Assembly (NCBI RefSeq): GCF_019320115.1 | Contig: NC_089584.1 | Span: 61,085,633 to 61,149,632, forward strand | Source of the DNA: Miscanthus floridulus | Taxonomy: Eukaryota; Streptophyta; Magnoliopsida; Poales; Poaceae | Reading direction: 5' to 3' | DNA length: 64,000 bases | Shown: piece by piece, positions 12,432-23,994 of the stretch | Layout of the letters: every line of letters begins with the position of its first letter | How positions within the stretch are numbered: the first letter of the stretch is position 1 | Notes under the pieces: model-generated | What the model saw: only the letters and a program-made list of their open reading frames with translations | Databases searched by the model: none | Told to the model about the DNA's origin: nothing | Made by a program: the position numbers and the translations under genes

Positions 12432-13181
12432 TCATTTTGGGCTTTTTACAAACTTCTTGAAGATGCAATGTACTTCACTCTTGTCACACAAAAAGAATAC
12501 CCAAGTGAAACAAGAATAATCATCAACAATTATGAAACCATATTTGTTACCACCAAGGCTTCTATAAGCAACGGGTCCAAATATGTCCATGTGAAGCAAT
12601 TCCAATAGCCTTTTGGTTGTCACAACATTCTTGATAGGATGTTTAGCTCCAACTTGCTTTCCTTCTTGGCATACACTACAAATCCTATCTTTCTCAAAAG
12701 AAACATTTGTTAGTCCAAGGATGTGTTCACCTTTTTGAAGTTTGGCCAAGTTCCTCATCCCAACATGGGCAAGTCGGTGATGCCATAACCAACCCATGCT
12801 AGATTTTGCTATTAAACAAGTCTCAGGATTTACTCTATTTGATGTGAAATCAACTAGATAGAGTTTCCCTTTTAAATGGCCCATAAATGCAATAGAAGAA
12901 TCCTCCCTTCTATAAACTTCCACACCCTTATCCATAAAGAGACAATTGTAGCCCATCTCACAAAGTTGCGAAATGGACAACAAATTGTATCTCAATGAAT
13001 TCACAAGTAAAATATTAGAAATAGAATTATCATTTGAGATAGCAATTTTACCTAAACCGAGAACTTCTCCTTTTCCATTGTCACCAAACACAATGTTCCC
13101 ACTTTGGTCATGACTAGGTTGTAATGATGTCAACATGTCCTTCTCTCTAGTCATATGATTGGTGCAACCACTATCCAGCAC
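12432..13181 (-). pseudogene. Copia-2 protease, GAG-pre-integrase and integrase N-terminus
   Basis: The open minus-strand frame begins with the aspartic protease motif LDSGCTNHM, continues through GKIAISNDNSISNILLVNSL, then the His/Cys zinc domain WLWHHRLAHVGM with CSVCQEGKQVG, and the first integrase Asp in LLELLHMDIFGP. The order PR-INT-RT-RH defines Ty1/Copia. The protease catalytic DSG is intact. The frame breaks near 12445 inside the integrase. Confidence 0.9.
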
Positions 13182-13218
13182 CCAACTTGTTCCATCGAAG
13201 GAATATTCCTATGAAGAC

Positions 13219-15950
13219 AAATCAAGCTCTTGTTTTAGGTACCCAAACAGATTTGGGTCCTAGGGGGTTAGTCACATAAAACTTGGGCACCCAAACACTC
13301 CTCATAATCTCCTTTCTCTTTTGGGCACCAACATACTTGACTACAATCTTACCATCCTTGCCCCAACAACACATATAGTCACTAGCATAGCACCATGGAA
13401 GTGGTGCTTGTGGCTTGGGGACCTCAGATTGCTTCATCTTTATTGTCTTGTCACTTGTAGGTTGGATCTTCGGAATGTAGACCTTGTTGTTTCCCTTGCA
13501 TATAAGCTCATCAAGAGCAATGCCCTTGTTGAACTTCACACAAGGCACACCATTGATCATGTTCCTTCCATTGGCCTTTCCATCATACCTATTGTAGCCA
13601 ATGCCTTCCTTGATTGATGGGTGCCTTGATGACTTGTATATAGTCTTATTGGATTGCTCTTGACACTTGATCCATTCTTCAAGATCATCTTCAACCTATG
13701 AATGTCCTTGTCTTTCTTCTCTAGCTTAACAAGGTTAGTTGCATATGCATTTACATTAATTTTATAGCATCATTTACAACCATTACTAGTGGAGACATTA
13801 GAGTCTTCGATTGCCTTAGGAGAAGTTGAAGTGCTAACCCAAAGAGGACTATAGTTTAGCTCAAGATTTTGGTATTTTTCTTCCAAGCTTATGAGACTTT
13901 CTTGAGCTATACTCTTCTCATTCTTGATGCTAGCCACTAGATCATTAACCGAGGAATGTTCCTTAGTCAATTTCCCAATTGAGTCATTGGTTAAAGACAA
14001 TTCAATGGTTAACTTTTCAACCTTCATCTTTTCCTCAGCGATAGATGCTTCAAGTGCAAGGTTCTTGTCTCTCTCTTGAGTGATTATGTCTCCTTACATC
14101 TCCAAGCATCTATCCCTCTTCTCTAATTTTTTCATTAGCATTTTTATTTTAGTGTAGGCCTTTCTACCAAATTTTTGTATCATGGTTGCTTCAAGTTCTT
14201 CTATGTTCTCATCACAACTATCATACTCATCACTAGAGGGATCAGATGAGACATGTACCTTCTCCCCCTTTGCCATGAGGCAAGTTGGAGTGTAGTAGTC
14301 ACTGTCATGAGATTGGAGAAGAGCCTTGGTGATGAAGATAAGTTGGGGAAGAGTTTTGGTGGTGAAGCCTTCTATGTTCTCATCACAACTATCATACTCA
14401 TCACTAGAAGGATCAGATGAGACATGTACCTTCTACCCTATAGCCATGAGTCAAGTTGGAGTGTAGTAGTCATTGTCGATGAGGTTGGAGAAGAGCCTTG
14501 GTGATGAAGATAAGTTGGGGAAGAGTTTCAGTGGTGAAGTCGAGTCAGAGAAGATCATGGTCAGTGACGAAGAGTGGTGGAAGGCGATGTTTGTGGCTCC
14601 CTTCTTCTTCTTCTCATCATCACTTGAGTCACTATCATTTAACTCCCACTCTTCACCAAGATGAGCTTCACCTCTCTTCTTGCCTTTGTTCTTTTTGTCT
14701 TCATCCATGTCATGCTTGTGCTTCTTCTTCTCATTAGGACAATCGGTTGTGAAATGACTGGTTTGGCCACAACCATAGTAAAACCTCTTCTTGTTCCTTT
14801 TCTTCCCATCACCGTAAGTCTTCTGGTTGCTCTTCTTCTTTATAAACTTTCGAAAGTTTCTAATGATGAGTGCAACTTCTTCATCGGACTCTTCTTCTTC
14901 ACTTGAAGAATCATCCTTCACTTTCTTCTTCTCTTGACTAGAAGATTTGCCTTCATGAGCTTGAGTTTCCTTTAGGGCTACATTTTTGTTGTATCCCATA
15001 GCAGTAGGATTTTGATTATGAGCATTGATTGAATCTTCATCTAGACACTCATGATGCTTAAGCTTTGAAAGAACTTATTGGTGTGTCATCTCATCATAAC
15101 CGGGCCTTTCCATGATCACAGATGCTAGCATATTGTTCTTGGCTCTATAGGTTCTCAACATCTTTCTAGCAATCTTGTTGTCATCCCATTCGGTGCTTTC
15201 AAGAGCTCTTATGTGGTTGACCAATGCCATAAGCCTATCAAACATGGATTGTGTTGTTTCATTTTGCAAGGACACAAATCTTTCCAATTCACCAAGAAGT
15301 AACTCAATGTTGCCTTTTCTCACACTCTTATCTCCTTCAAATTACACTTTCAAAGTATCCCAAATTTGATTTGCACTTTCCACTCCATTTACCTTTCTAA
15401 ACTCATCCGAACTTTGGCTTGACACAAGCAATGCTATGGCTTGTGCATTTTGATGGAGATTGTGCACTTGTTCTAGAGTTATCTCTCTATCTTCATTGGT
15501 AGGAATCATCACACCAACATCCACAACTTCCCAAAGTCTTGCGGCAATGAGATGCATCTTTATCTTGTAGGACCAATCGGTGTATCTTGTTCCATCAAAG
15601 TCAGGTGGCTTACAAATGTTGACGGAAGGGGTATGTAGAGGTGAACCTTTGATGAGTTGCCCATAGTTGAAGTTCATGTTTGAATATATTCCCTTTCCAT
15701 GAGCATGCTCACCGGCTCCAATATCACTAGCGGCATCTTTGTTTGCTTCATTCTTGCCACTTGTTGCATCATTCTTGCCACTTATTACATCATCAACCTT
15801 ATTACTCAATTCTTCCTTCATCTTGCTCATCTTATCTTGCATCTTCTTCATTTCATCTTGGAAGAACTTAACTTGAGCAGCCATCAACTCTTTAGCTATC
15901 TTCTTGGCCATCTCGGTGGCATCGGCTTACATCTTGTCGGTCTCCAACAT
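13219..15950 (-). pseudogene. Copia-2 gag, broken into several open segments
   Basis: It starts (minus) at the ATG at 15950, 40 bases downstream of the primer binding site, but a TAA follows after seven codons. Segment 15911-15342 has the N-terminal gag domain (PPDFDGTRYTDWSYKIKMHL); 15323-15075 carries the UBN2-type core; 14999-14451 has the CCHC knuckle CGQTSHFTTDC; 14276-14094 and 14027-13770 are acidic and coiled-coil stretches; 13560-13222 is the C-terminal part ending SVWVPKTRA and TGA. A duplicated stretch occurs around 14200-14280 and 14375-14460 (repeat of the region encoding SSDEYDSCDENIE). Gag packages element RNA in the cytoplasm. Confidence 0.85.
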
Positions 15951-15989
15951 TATTTCTTCTCACTTGGTGAAGCGCTAAAAGAAGACCTT

Positions 15990-16003
15990 GCTTTGATACC
16001 AAT
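15990..16003 (-). promoter_or_regulatory. Copia-2 primer binding site (tRNA-iMet)
   Basis: On the minus strand TTGGTATCAAAGC directly follows the LTR end CCTTTCA. It matches the usual TGGTATCAGAGC site for initiator tRNA-Met with one change. Confidence 0.85.
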
Positions 16004-17705
16004 TGAAAGGATCTAAACAATGCCTAGAGCAGGGTGAATAGGTGTATCTAAAAAATTTAGTGTAATCTCAAAGTTAAATGTCAATGACAGTCAGAAGTCC
16101 TAACAGTTTGGGCTAGAACTTTCGTCACTCGGAAGTTCCAACGCAAACAACCAGGAGTTTCGGCACCTACGAGAATTGCACTACAAGTGCTAAAACATAC
16201 TTTGAGTGAAACATATCTTACGACCCCACTCCCTAGTGGTAAGGTGAAGTGTTGGGATTGCTTCTTGGATGCCGAAAGGTCACCACTTCATAGATCGAGT
16301 CCAAACCCTAAGAAGAGAGTTGGGGAGGAAGACAAACCAACTAGAACAAATATGATAGCACAAATCACAACAACAACACAAGAATTTATCTTGAGGTTCA
16401 ACAACCCCACAAAGGAGCTCCAACGTCCTCATTGTTGAGGTGACCACAAAGGTCGGAGTCTCTTCCATCTCATTGCCTCTCTCAAAGCAACCACAAAGGT
16501 CACTCGAGCTTTCCACTAAGAAATCAAGGGTAATACAAACTTCCCAAGGCTCTTCCACAAGATGGAAGCTCTAGGGCGATGCCTAGCCGACTAGCGTTCT
16601 AAGAACCCAAGAGTAATAGACATAAATCCAACTAGCTTGATAAAGAAATCAAGTGCTCAAGCTTGCCAAAGTGATTCTCTCACTCAATCCACTCTCCTTT
16701 CACTGAAGACCTTAGGGGAATCAAAGATAGGACCAAAGGGAAGAGGAGAGGGGTGCCTTGAATGCTTGGAAGCTGTTTTGGACAAAGGATGGTGAGCAAT
16801 GAATGAGTGGTCCTTGGTTAGAAGAGAGTAGAGAGCTATTTATCCTCAAAGGCAAATCCAACTATTTAGATCTAAGTCAGAAGTTTCGACACAGATCGCC
16901 GAAACTTCTGACTCAATGCAAAAACATTGTTCACGTAGATAGTCCATAGGGCTTGCTCACATATTGTCAGAACTCCCGGCGATCGCTAGGACTTCCGACA
17001 GCTAGGACTTCTGGCTTTCGTTAGGACTCCCGACAGACATGACAAGCCAGGCGACTAAGTCCCAAGGCATCGAGACTTTTGGTGGGAGCCGGGACTTTCG
17101 GCACCTGGAACTTATGACTTCTGTCAGCACTTTCGATGGGTGAAGATGCTCAGGCGGCTAAGTCATGAAGTGTTGGGACTTCCGAAGGGAGCCAGAAATT
17201 TTGACACCTAGAACTCCTAATGCCCGTTGGGACTTCCGATGAGCGAAGATGCGCAGGCGGGCTGTGGCTAAGTCAGCAAGTGCTGGCACTTTTGACACCA
17301 AACGATGGGACTTCCGATAGCCGAAACTCTTGGCTCATGCCTAGACTTCTGGCTACCAAAAGTCCACAAACTATCTCTAAGTGTTCGTGAGGTGATTTTG
17401 TGTCTTTCTTTTGATTTTATTTTCAAGCTTGAGCACTCTATCTTCCTCAGACCACCTAAACTTGCATTCCTCTTTATAGTACGGCATACCTAAACCCAAA
17501 ATAAAATAAAAAGGCTTTGGAGAGCGCTTTGGGTTCGTCCATTTTTTGCACTTGAAGAATTGAGGGATACCATTTCATCTTAGATCAACTCTTTTAAAGC
17601 TTTCAAGGGACTAAAGCTTCAATATATCTCATTAAGATCTCATTAGTCTTTAATTTGAATGTCATCAATACACCAAAACCCACATAGGGGGCAAATGCAC
17701 TATCA
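16004..17705 (-). repeat. Copia-2 5' LTR (minus strand) with motif clusters
   Basis: In minus sense it begins TGATAGTGCATTTGCCCCC at 17705 and ends GATCCTTTCA at 16004 next to the PBS, 1.7 kb. Much of it (about 16085-16170 and 16870-17340) is filled with variants of GGACTTCCGAC, AGTTCTGAC and their complements. The best pair is a perfect inverted repeat with 14-bp arms (16875-16888 and 16900-16913, AGTCAGAAGTTTCG and complement) around an 11-base loop. A TATA-like GGATAAATAG lies near 16840-16855 (minus). The matching 3' LTR is missing on the left. Confidence 0.8.
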
Positions 17706-18480
17706 CATATCAAAGCATAGCACACATCTTTAATCTCTGCTAGATCAGATTTATTAGCAAGCATCATAGGATTTTTCAATTTAATTACTGACTATTTTGC
17801 AAAGTTAGCATCAACTTGTGTATTTTTACTAGCAAGTCTCTCTTTATCATCTTGTATAATTTAAGCAGGGGTCATGGGTTGCAAAATAATTTTTTGGCCC
17901 TTATGCATAAGTGTATATGTATTATTTCTACCATGGTGGACAACATCATTATCAAATTCCCATGGGTGTCCCGACAAAAGTGAATAAGCTTGCATAGGTA
18001 CCACATCACAATCTACAAAATCAGAATAGGGACCAAGGGAAAAATGCACCCGGGCTGTTTGTGTTACCTTGGCCTTACCGGTGTCATTGAGCCATTGAAT
18101 ATGTTATGGATGCTTATGAGGACGCATGGTCAATTCAAGCTTCTTGACCAAATTAGAACTCACCAAGTTGTTGCAGCTGCCTCCATCGATGATGACCCTT
18201 GCACGTCGATCTTTAATCACAAATAAAATCTAGAACAAGTTATGGCGCTGCAGCCTCTCTGCTTCATCCATCTGTGTACTGAGGACTCACTGCACAATAA
18301 AAATCCACTGGTTGCCTGCATCTTCGAAGCTCATAGAAACTCCCATTTGATCTTCATTTGAAGCAGGTTCATCTTCAATGTCTTCCTCTACATCAGAAGT
18401 GCTAACATAACCTCCATCTTCTGTAGCAATGTATGCCCGCTTTGAGCTTAAATAACTGAAAGACGTGGCCTGTGGAAAAT
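17706..18480 (-). pseudogene. Gypsy protease / pre-RT fragment
   Basis: The minus strand reads ARVIIDGGSCNNLVSS (retropepsin DGG variant), TQTARVHFSLGPYSDFVDCDVVPMQA, SLLSGHPWEFDNDVVHHGRNNTYTLMHKGQKI, and LQPMTPA, the conserved protease and linker block of chromovirus-type Gypsy elements. Further linker continues to 17706, where Copia-2 interrupts it. In-frame stops are present near 17862 and 18235. Upstream (minus) is an acidic stretch near 18370-18420. Reverse transcriptase is not seen on either side. Confidence 0.75.
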
Positions 18481-18954
18481 ATAGAAGATGTGCTCAAAAC
18501 TAACAAAAAGCTTCCGAGCTCGAAAAGACAATCTTGTGACCAGTTTTTGGGAAAAATAAATTCACCAAACCCGCACGATTTTGAAATTTTTTGCTAATCA
18601 GTTTTAATACAAAGAACGTCTCAATCGGAGTTCAAATGCGAAAGTTATGGACAGTTTAAGAACTGAATCCGAAATAGAGGACAAAATGGGAACAATGCAC
18701 ACAAAATTGGTCACGACAGCTAGGGTTTGATGAAAACGATGGGGGAAAACACATGAACTAGGCTATAACATGACCTAACCAGCAACAAGACCTCGACCAG
18801 GACACAAACTCAACACGATGGACTCTGAAACTGAAATATGCAAAGGCTATGGCATGGAAGGTTCTAGGATAGGAAAAATGAGTATGGCACTGGACTATGG
18901 GACGAATGCGAAACACTCAAAACTAGGGGATAGATTGTGAACCTGATGGTATAC

Positions 18955-18973
18955 CTTAGCTCTAAATACCACT
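18955..18973 (-). promoter_or_regulatory. Gypsy primer binding site, diverged
   Basis: On the minus strand GTGGTATTTAGAGCTAAGG follows the LTR end CCCCATCA. It resembles the tRNA-iMet site TGGTATCAGAGC with changes. Only about 0.5 kb separates it from the protease fragment, so most of gag is deleted. Confidence 0.6.
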
Positions 18974-19383
18974 TGATGGGGATGTGATTCCCGATCTTCC
19001 ATCAGGTTGATGATAACTATCATTTTAGGCGGAGCACGACACACTGATCCAACTTCAAATCGAAAGACTCGAACCCTACAACCCTAGCACCACAACTCCT
19101 CTAGTTATCAACCGTGTCACCAATTCGGTTAACCTTGCCAAGAAGGCTAATCCATGCCTGCAAAATGAAGAATACAAGCAAGAACTTGAAAGTACACAAC
19201 TCAAAGTATGGGACAAACCGTAGATTGTATATTAAGTTCTCAAACTAGGGTCTTACAAACTGATGAACGGTGACTGTCAATGGATAGAATGATCTAAGCA
19301 AAACCCATAACATAACGATGGCATCGACATATGATTATAAAGGTCTTAGGGTCATCACCTACCCTAGACATGCCCCCCTAACA
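18974..19383 (-). repeat. Gypsy 5' LTR (minus strand), short
   Basis: Bounded by the PBS at 18974 (TGATGGGG on the plus strand) and, by pattern, by CCCCCCTAACA ending at 19383, so that the minus strand begins TGTTAGGGGGGCATG. About 410 bp. The right end has no partner copy in the window to confirm it. Confidence 0.5.
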
Positions 19384-21183
19384 GGATCAAAGACGATACA
19401 TGGCCCATTGGACCAAATATGGTGATGCAGCACCCTGAGAGATTCTGGATGCTAATTTGTTTTGATGATTCCCATTGATTCTAAAGGGACTTTGATGTGG
19501 GACCACTTCCATTGGTTTCCTTATGAAGTTATGCTTTTATCCATATGTGGATCATTAAAAATGGAGTCTAGACACATCCTAGGTGACCAGTTTATAGCAG
19601 ACTAGTCCTGGAGGCCGAGGCAGACTCGAAATCATGTTGGACCAGGCCTCTAGCTTGTGTTGGGCATCCTTGCTGGTCATCTTTGCCTCCATCTCTTCCT
19701 CCAAGTTCCTCATGACCCTCTCCAATGTTCCTAAGAAATATAACATCATTAGGTAGTAGTCTATTCTCAAAAGTATGAAAAGGATCGCTTAAGAACGAGC
19801 TCACCTATAAATTTAGCTGGCACATTCGAGCTCAATTCATTGGACCTTGCATATTGTTTGGAGGATCAGCGGGTGCATCGGAAGGAGTGATGTCCTCATC
19901 ATAAACTTTGTTGAGCGTGGTGTAGCTCAGGTCCTTTGGTCATTTTGTAGCTAGTTTATAGCCCCTGTTGGTTTCTTTTTGCTATAGATTTCTTTCTAGT
20001 TGTCTTTGATCTGATCTATAATATGCTAAACATTCATGAGTGTCTTTGATCTCTGTTGAAGCCAACTTGTGTCTTTGATAAAATTTGTTGAACATGAAAG
20101 AGCCATGCAGCAAGGAGTTCATCTGAACAAGTCTAGAATATTATTTTTGCTTTTGCTTTTATGTTGTTTTGTTTCAATTTTATTTGTTTCCATTAGGGAT
20201 TCAATGAAAGTACTCGTACGAAATAGGTTTCCATGTATAACGTCAGATTTATGATGCTAGGACTTTCTTGCATGCACAGTAAATTTGAATACCTATGTGG
20301 CTCCCTAAAGGAAATAAATCTAAAGAAGGTACATGTGACAACCATTACAATTTTAACACCAGGAGCATGTCTCACACTTACAATCTGTTGAGCGTGGTGT
20401 AGCTCAGGTCATTTGGTTTCTGTTTGTTTTTTTGTTGCCTTAGTGTCTTTGTCAATCTTTATTGAACTTGCAAGAATCTTGCAGCGAGTAGCAAGTCTCG
20501 CCTTAGTGTAATGTAGAGTAGAGGAGCTATTGGTGTTGAAATGTTATTACACACGTAAGAAAGTTCGACTGCAAGTCTCACCTTAGTCTAATGCAGAGCA
20601 GAGGAGCCATTGGTGTTGAAATGTTTTTGCACATGTAAGAAAGTCTGACCTCTGTATATTTGAATGCATCTGACAGTATCCTTCATAGTTTTCCTCGTCT
20701 TCCTGTGATGCTTGTTACTGTGTCATTTACGATTTTAAGTTTGGCTAACTTAATAGTAGCATAGCCTAGTAGTACAATTTGGTGGGTGCATTGTAGTGCT
20801 TTTGAAGTGTCATTTTTTTGTATTTTGGAGTGCCCTCATTAGCATACCCCATGTACCCATGACATTAGAAATCAATATAAGTATTGTACTACAGCTAAAT
20901 TAATGGATGAAACGGCGATGGGAGCTGTAACACCACTATAACACATGTGCGCACCAAACAAATAATTCAATTTACAAACAAAACAAAGATGGCACACTAG
21001 TTTAGCTAAAATAATGATAGCATCCATCATTGAGGAAATTAACATGTCCATAGACAAGCAAACAACATTGGTCCATTTAAAATGCAAGACAGAGAGATAC
21101 ATCAAATGCAGCTTTATTTACTGCTCTGCTAATGAATCCAAGAACAAGGGAACATAAGGAAGATAGTATGATCTGAAGATGAA
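19384..21183. other. No supported gene; local duplications
   Basis: A 34-base segment (TTGAGCGTGGTGTAGCTCAG core) occurs near 19911 and again near 20387. The minus ORFs at 19579-19804 are acidic or Lys/Glu-rich and unassigned. The interval also holds the 3' flank of the F-box pseudogene. I see no transposon termini. Confidence 0.4.
20486..20651. repeat. Tandem duplication, two 83-85-bp units
   Basis: GCAAGTCTCGCCTTAGTGTA... (from 20486) and GCAAGTCTCACCTTAGTCTA... (from 20571) are adjacent diverged copies. Both contain GCTATTGGTGTTGAAATG or GCCATTGGTGTTGAAATG and end near GTAAGAAAGT. Confidence 0.75.
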
Positions 21184-22185
21184 CTATTTTTTAATGGTAT
21201 GCCTACCATACCGAAAGACACGGACAGGGATGACATGAACTTTTTTGCGGTCCATGTTATATGCGATGATTGTTCCATCCTCCCTAGCAAAGAAAATCAA
21301 ATTTCATTTTGGGTGAACTGTGATCACTATGTCCTCATCATCAAAATCTAGGTAACAAAATCTAATATTAATCCTTCCAAATAGGATCAACGTGGTGATC
21401 ATATACTTCAATGTCCAATTATCACTACCATAGTCTTCAAGGATCTAGATTGAAAGCTTGGAATCATTGGGACCATCAACAGTACATAAACACAAGTAAC
21501 CTTGAGCTTGATGCATGGAGTGGTGAAGACCATCTGGCCTATCAATTTTTCTCCATGTGTTTCCCTCCATATCCATAGAAAATATCATAGAGTGCCCCAT
21601 AATGTGCAGACAACCGTTAAGAAACACACTTGGTTGTCTATAAAATGTTACATTAGTATGCTCACCCCATTCAGATTCCTTATAAATCCATACTGTAGTT
21701 TGAGATGAGTAGATCTTCACACCTATGCACGTAGCATTGACATCCACATATTCAATCACATGGAAGTGCAAGGAGGCTATCGGATCGAACGCCAAGCGGG
21801 CCTCACCAACAGCATGGCAAACATCATGGGTGCTAGGCGGTAGAATTTTAAACTTCTAGGTCATTGGATTATAGATGACATAGCGGCATCCATCAGCCCC
21901 AAGGCACCAGCATAGGATGAGGCCATTGCAGCAATCTAAGAGAGCTACATTGTCAATGTTGAAGGGCAAGAATTCCAAGGAGCGGGGGTATACACCATGG
22001 ACGACACTAGTGAAGTTTTGATTGTCGTTCTCACTATCATAGAAGAAGCCAGCCATAGTCTAGCATAGCTTCTTATGGTTGTTGGGGTCCGAGATGAGGT
22101 TTTTCTAGGAGTGACAAACACATTTGTAGCAGAACAAGGATCAAGTGGGGAGGTGGTAGAGGATCTCAAAAATGACATCCTTCAT
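21184..22185 (-). pseudogene. F-box protein pseudogene
   Basis: From the ATG at 22185 one frame runs 334 codons to a TAG at 21184. The N-terminus reads MKDVIFEILYHLPT...SLFCYKCVCHS, the F-box that would bind SKP1 in an SCF ubiquitin ligase. Then come DCCNGLILCWC and YVIYNPMT, typical of the F-box-associated C-terminal domain of the large grass F-box families, and a beta-propeller-like remainder. Six in-frame stops interrupt it: TGA and two TAGs in or just after the F-box, a TAG after YNPMT, a TAG after SKLSI, and a TGA after VHPK. There is no frameshift. Substrate unknown. Length fits a complete single-exon copy. Confidence 0.8.
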
Positions 22186-23389
22186 GAGGCTAGCAGTGTG
22201 TTCCGCTTGTTGGAGGCCTCCTCTATTTCGTTAGTGTGTAGTACGATGAGAGCTTCCTCAGTAATGAGATCCCTAAAGAGAAAAATAATCCAACAAAGAT
22301 CCATCAGTGAATCCACAACTCATACCAAAGTGTAACTTGAACAACCATTAACAATTTTCATGGTATGACCTCATGTAAATTTAGAGTAGCACCACATAGA
22401 TATATATAACACAAACTAGAGTAGCAGTTAATGAAGCTGTAACTACTACAATTTCAGCAGTTAATTGAGCTTCCTCAATTTTCACAAGTGGAATGTCAAT
22501 GAACAAGTGGTAGTGATCATCATTGGCATCAGTAGCAACATGTGCAGCTTAAACATTACAGTAATGTGAATGATGGACACAAAGCATTGATTTGCTTTCA
22601 ATGCCTTCCTCTTGTTTTGAACCAAATGGATAACTTGGTTGTCAACAAGGAGAAGACATAGAAAGCAAACATATAAGCTACATCCTAATACATCCAACAG
22701 CCATGTAGACATCATTGGCACAGAAATGTGGCCTCAGATATGTTACAAGTTCAAAATACCATAAGGACTCACTAGTGGCACTAGAGCATACGAAATAGAA
22801 ATGTAGAATCAACCAAGCACTGAACAGAAAAAATAGTTTAAGGCAAAAGCGAAGGGCATGTATGTTTGCCTAGACAGATAGATACGATCAAGCAAGCACT
22901 TGACAATTAACAGTCCTAGTTGCACATATGCCTTTATAGTAAGAACACTGAACATATGCAGAAAACCAAGACACTAGCAGAAAACCAACTAGTGCCACCT
23001 CCTAGTTCTTTTCATCAGCATTGGCCTAACTAGATCTATAACGCCCTAATGTTTCTTGTATACATCATGTTCAAGGAAGGAACAAAATAGTGAAGGCAGG
23101 AAAAGGCAAGAAAGGAGACCTACGGATCAGATTTGTTGCCTCTAATGTGGCACACGATGGACACAGACGCCAATGCCACCGTGCTCCACTAGGAAGACCC
23201 ACCGCTTAGCCTCCAAAAGGATGCCTAAGCCACCACAGCACACTGGGGATCCTCCATTGCCGCCGTCGCAAGTCCAACAGGCATAGATTTGTTCCCACTT
23301 GCAAGGGATATACATCCAATATATAAGTCAACCTGTCCACACAGAGAACATATACTACAAGTAGGACTCCAAAGATATGTCAACACAAC
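22186..23389. other. Upstream region of the F-box pseudogene, no gene seen
   Basis: AT-rich spacer with a more GC-rich stretch at 23100-23290 that could be old 5' untranslated sequence of the minus-strand F-box gene. I find no ORF with a family signature and no transposon ends. Confidence 0.35.
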
Positions 23390-23470
23390 TAGGCATCTAG
23401 CGCAATGGTGAAGACGGTCTATTCCTTGATCTAGGTCCCAGGTTCGACTCCCAGGTCTCATGGTTTTTTT
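23390..23470 (+). repeat. tRNA-derived SINE head
   Basis: TAGCGCAATGGTG (23398-23410) resembles an RNA polymerase III A box and GGTTCGACTCC (23440-23450) is a canonical B box, about 30 bases apart as in tRNA-derived promoters. A T run follows at 23463-23470, like the tails of plant SINEs. The sequence does not fold into a complete tRNA, so I do not call a tRNA gene. Confidence 0.55.
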
Positions 23471-23474
23471 TAGT

Positions 23475-23945
23475 TTGAATTTATTAAACCCCGATGGCAA
23501 CAAGTGACATGCAAGCCATTGTGTCCCATAGGTCAGATGGAGATGGAGAAAGGTCCCACTAACCATTGTGTCCCAAAGGTTGGATGGTCCCATAGTTACA
23601 CATGACACGCAAGCTATCGGGTCCCACAGGTTAGATAGAGATGGAGAATGGTTCCACAGGTACACATGACACGTAAGCCATTGGGTCCCATAGCTCGGAT
23701 GCTGAAGGGTCCCATAGGTACTCATCGGATGGAGAAAGGACCGAGCGAAGACTTCTATGATGAATTGTGAGCATCACGGATGAGTAACTGTAGGTCCCAT
23801 AGGTACACGTCGGATGGAGAAGGGTCCCATAGATACACATCGTATAGAGAAAGGATCAAGTAGAGACTTTTATTACAAATTGTAAGAGTCATGGATGAGT
23901 AACTATAGGTCCCATAGGTACACGTTGGATGGAGAAAGTACAGTG
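23475..23945. repeat. Complex tandem repeat block
   Basis: Short units around GGTCCCATAGGTACAC and GGATGGAGAA recur about a dozen times. A higher-order unit of roughly 120 bases, containing GGATGAGTAACT and GAAAGGA, is present twice (about 23730-23825 and 23845-23935). Minus-strand ORFs here (23225-23840, rich in YGTQW/LWDP repeats) are by-products of the repeat. Confidence 0.7.
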
Positions 23946-23994
23946 TGGAGATCTATAATGAAGCCATTCATTACAGATCAAATATTGTCCATAT

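Noticed and set aside
14473..14906. Plus-strand ORFs with hydrophobic runs
   Set aside because: They are the reverse of the Lys/Glu-rich Copia-2 gag.
23390..23470. Functional tRNA gene
   Set aside because: A and B boxes are present, but acceptor and anticodon stems do not pair convincingly; a SINE head fits better.
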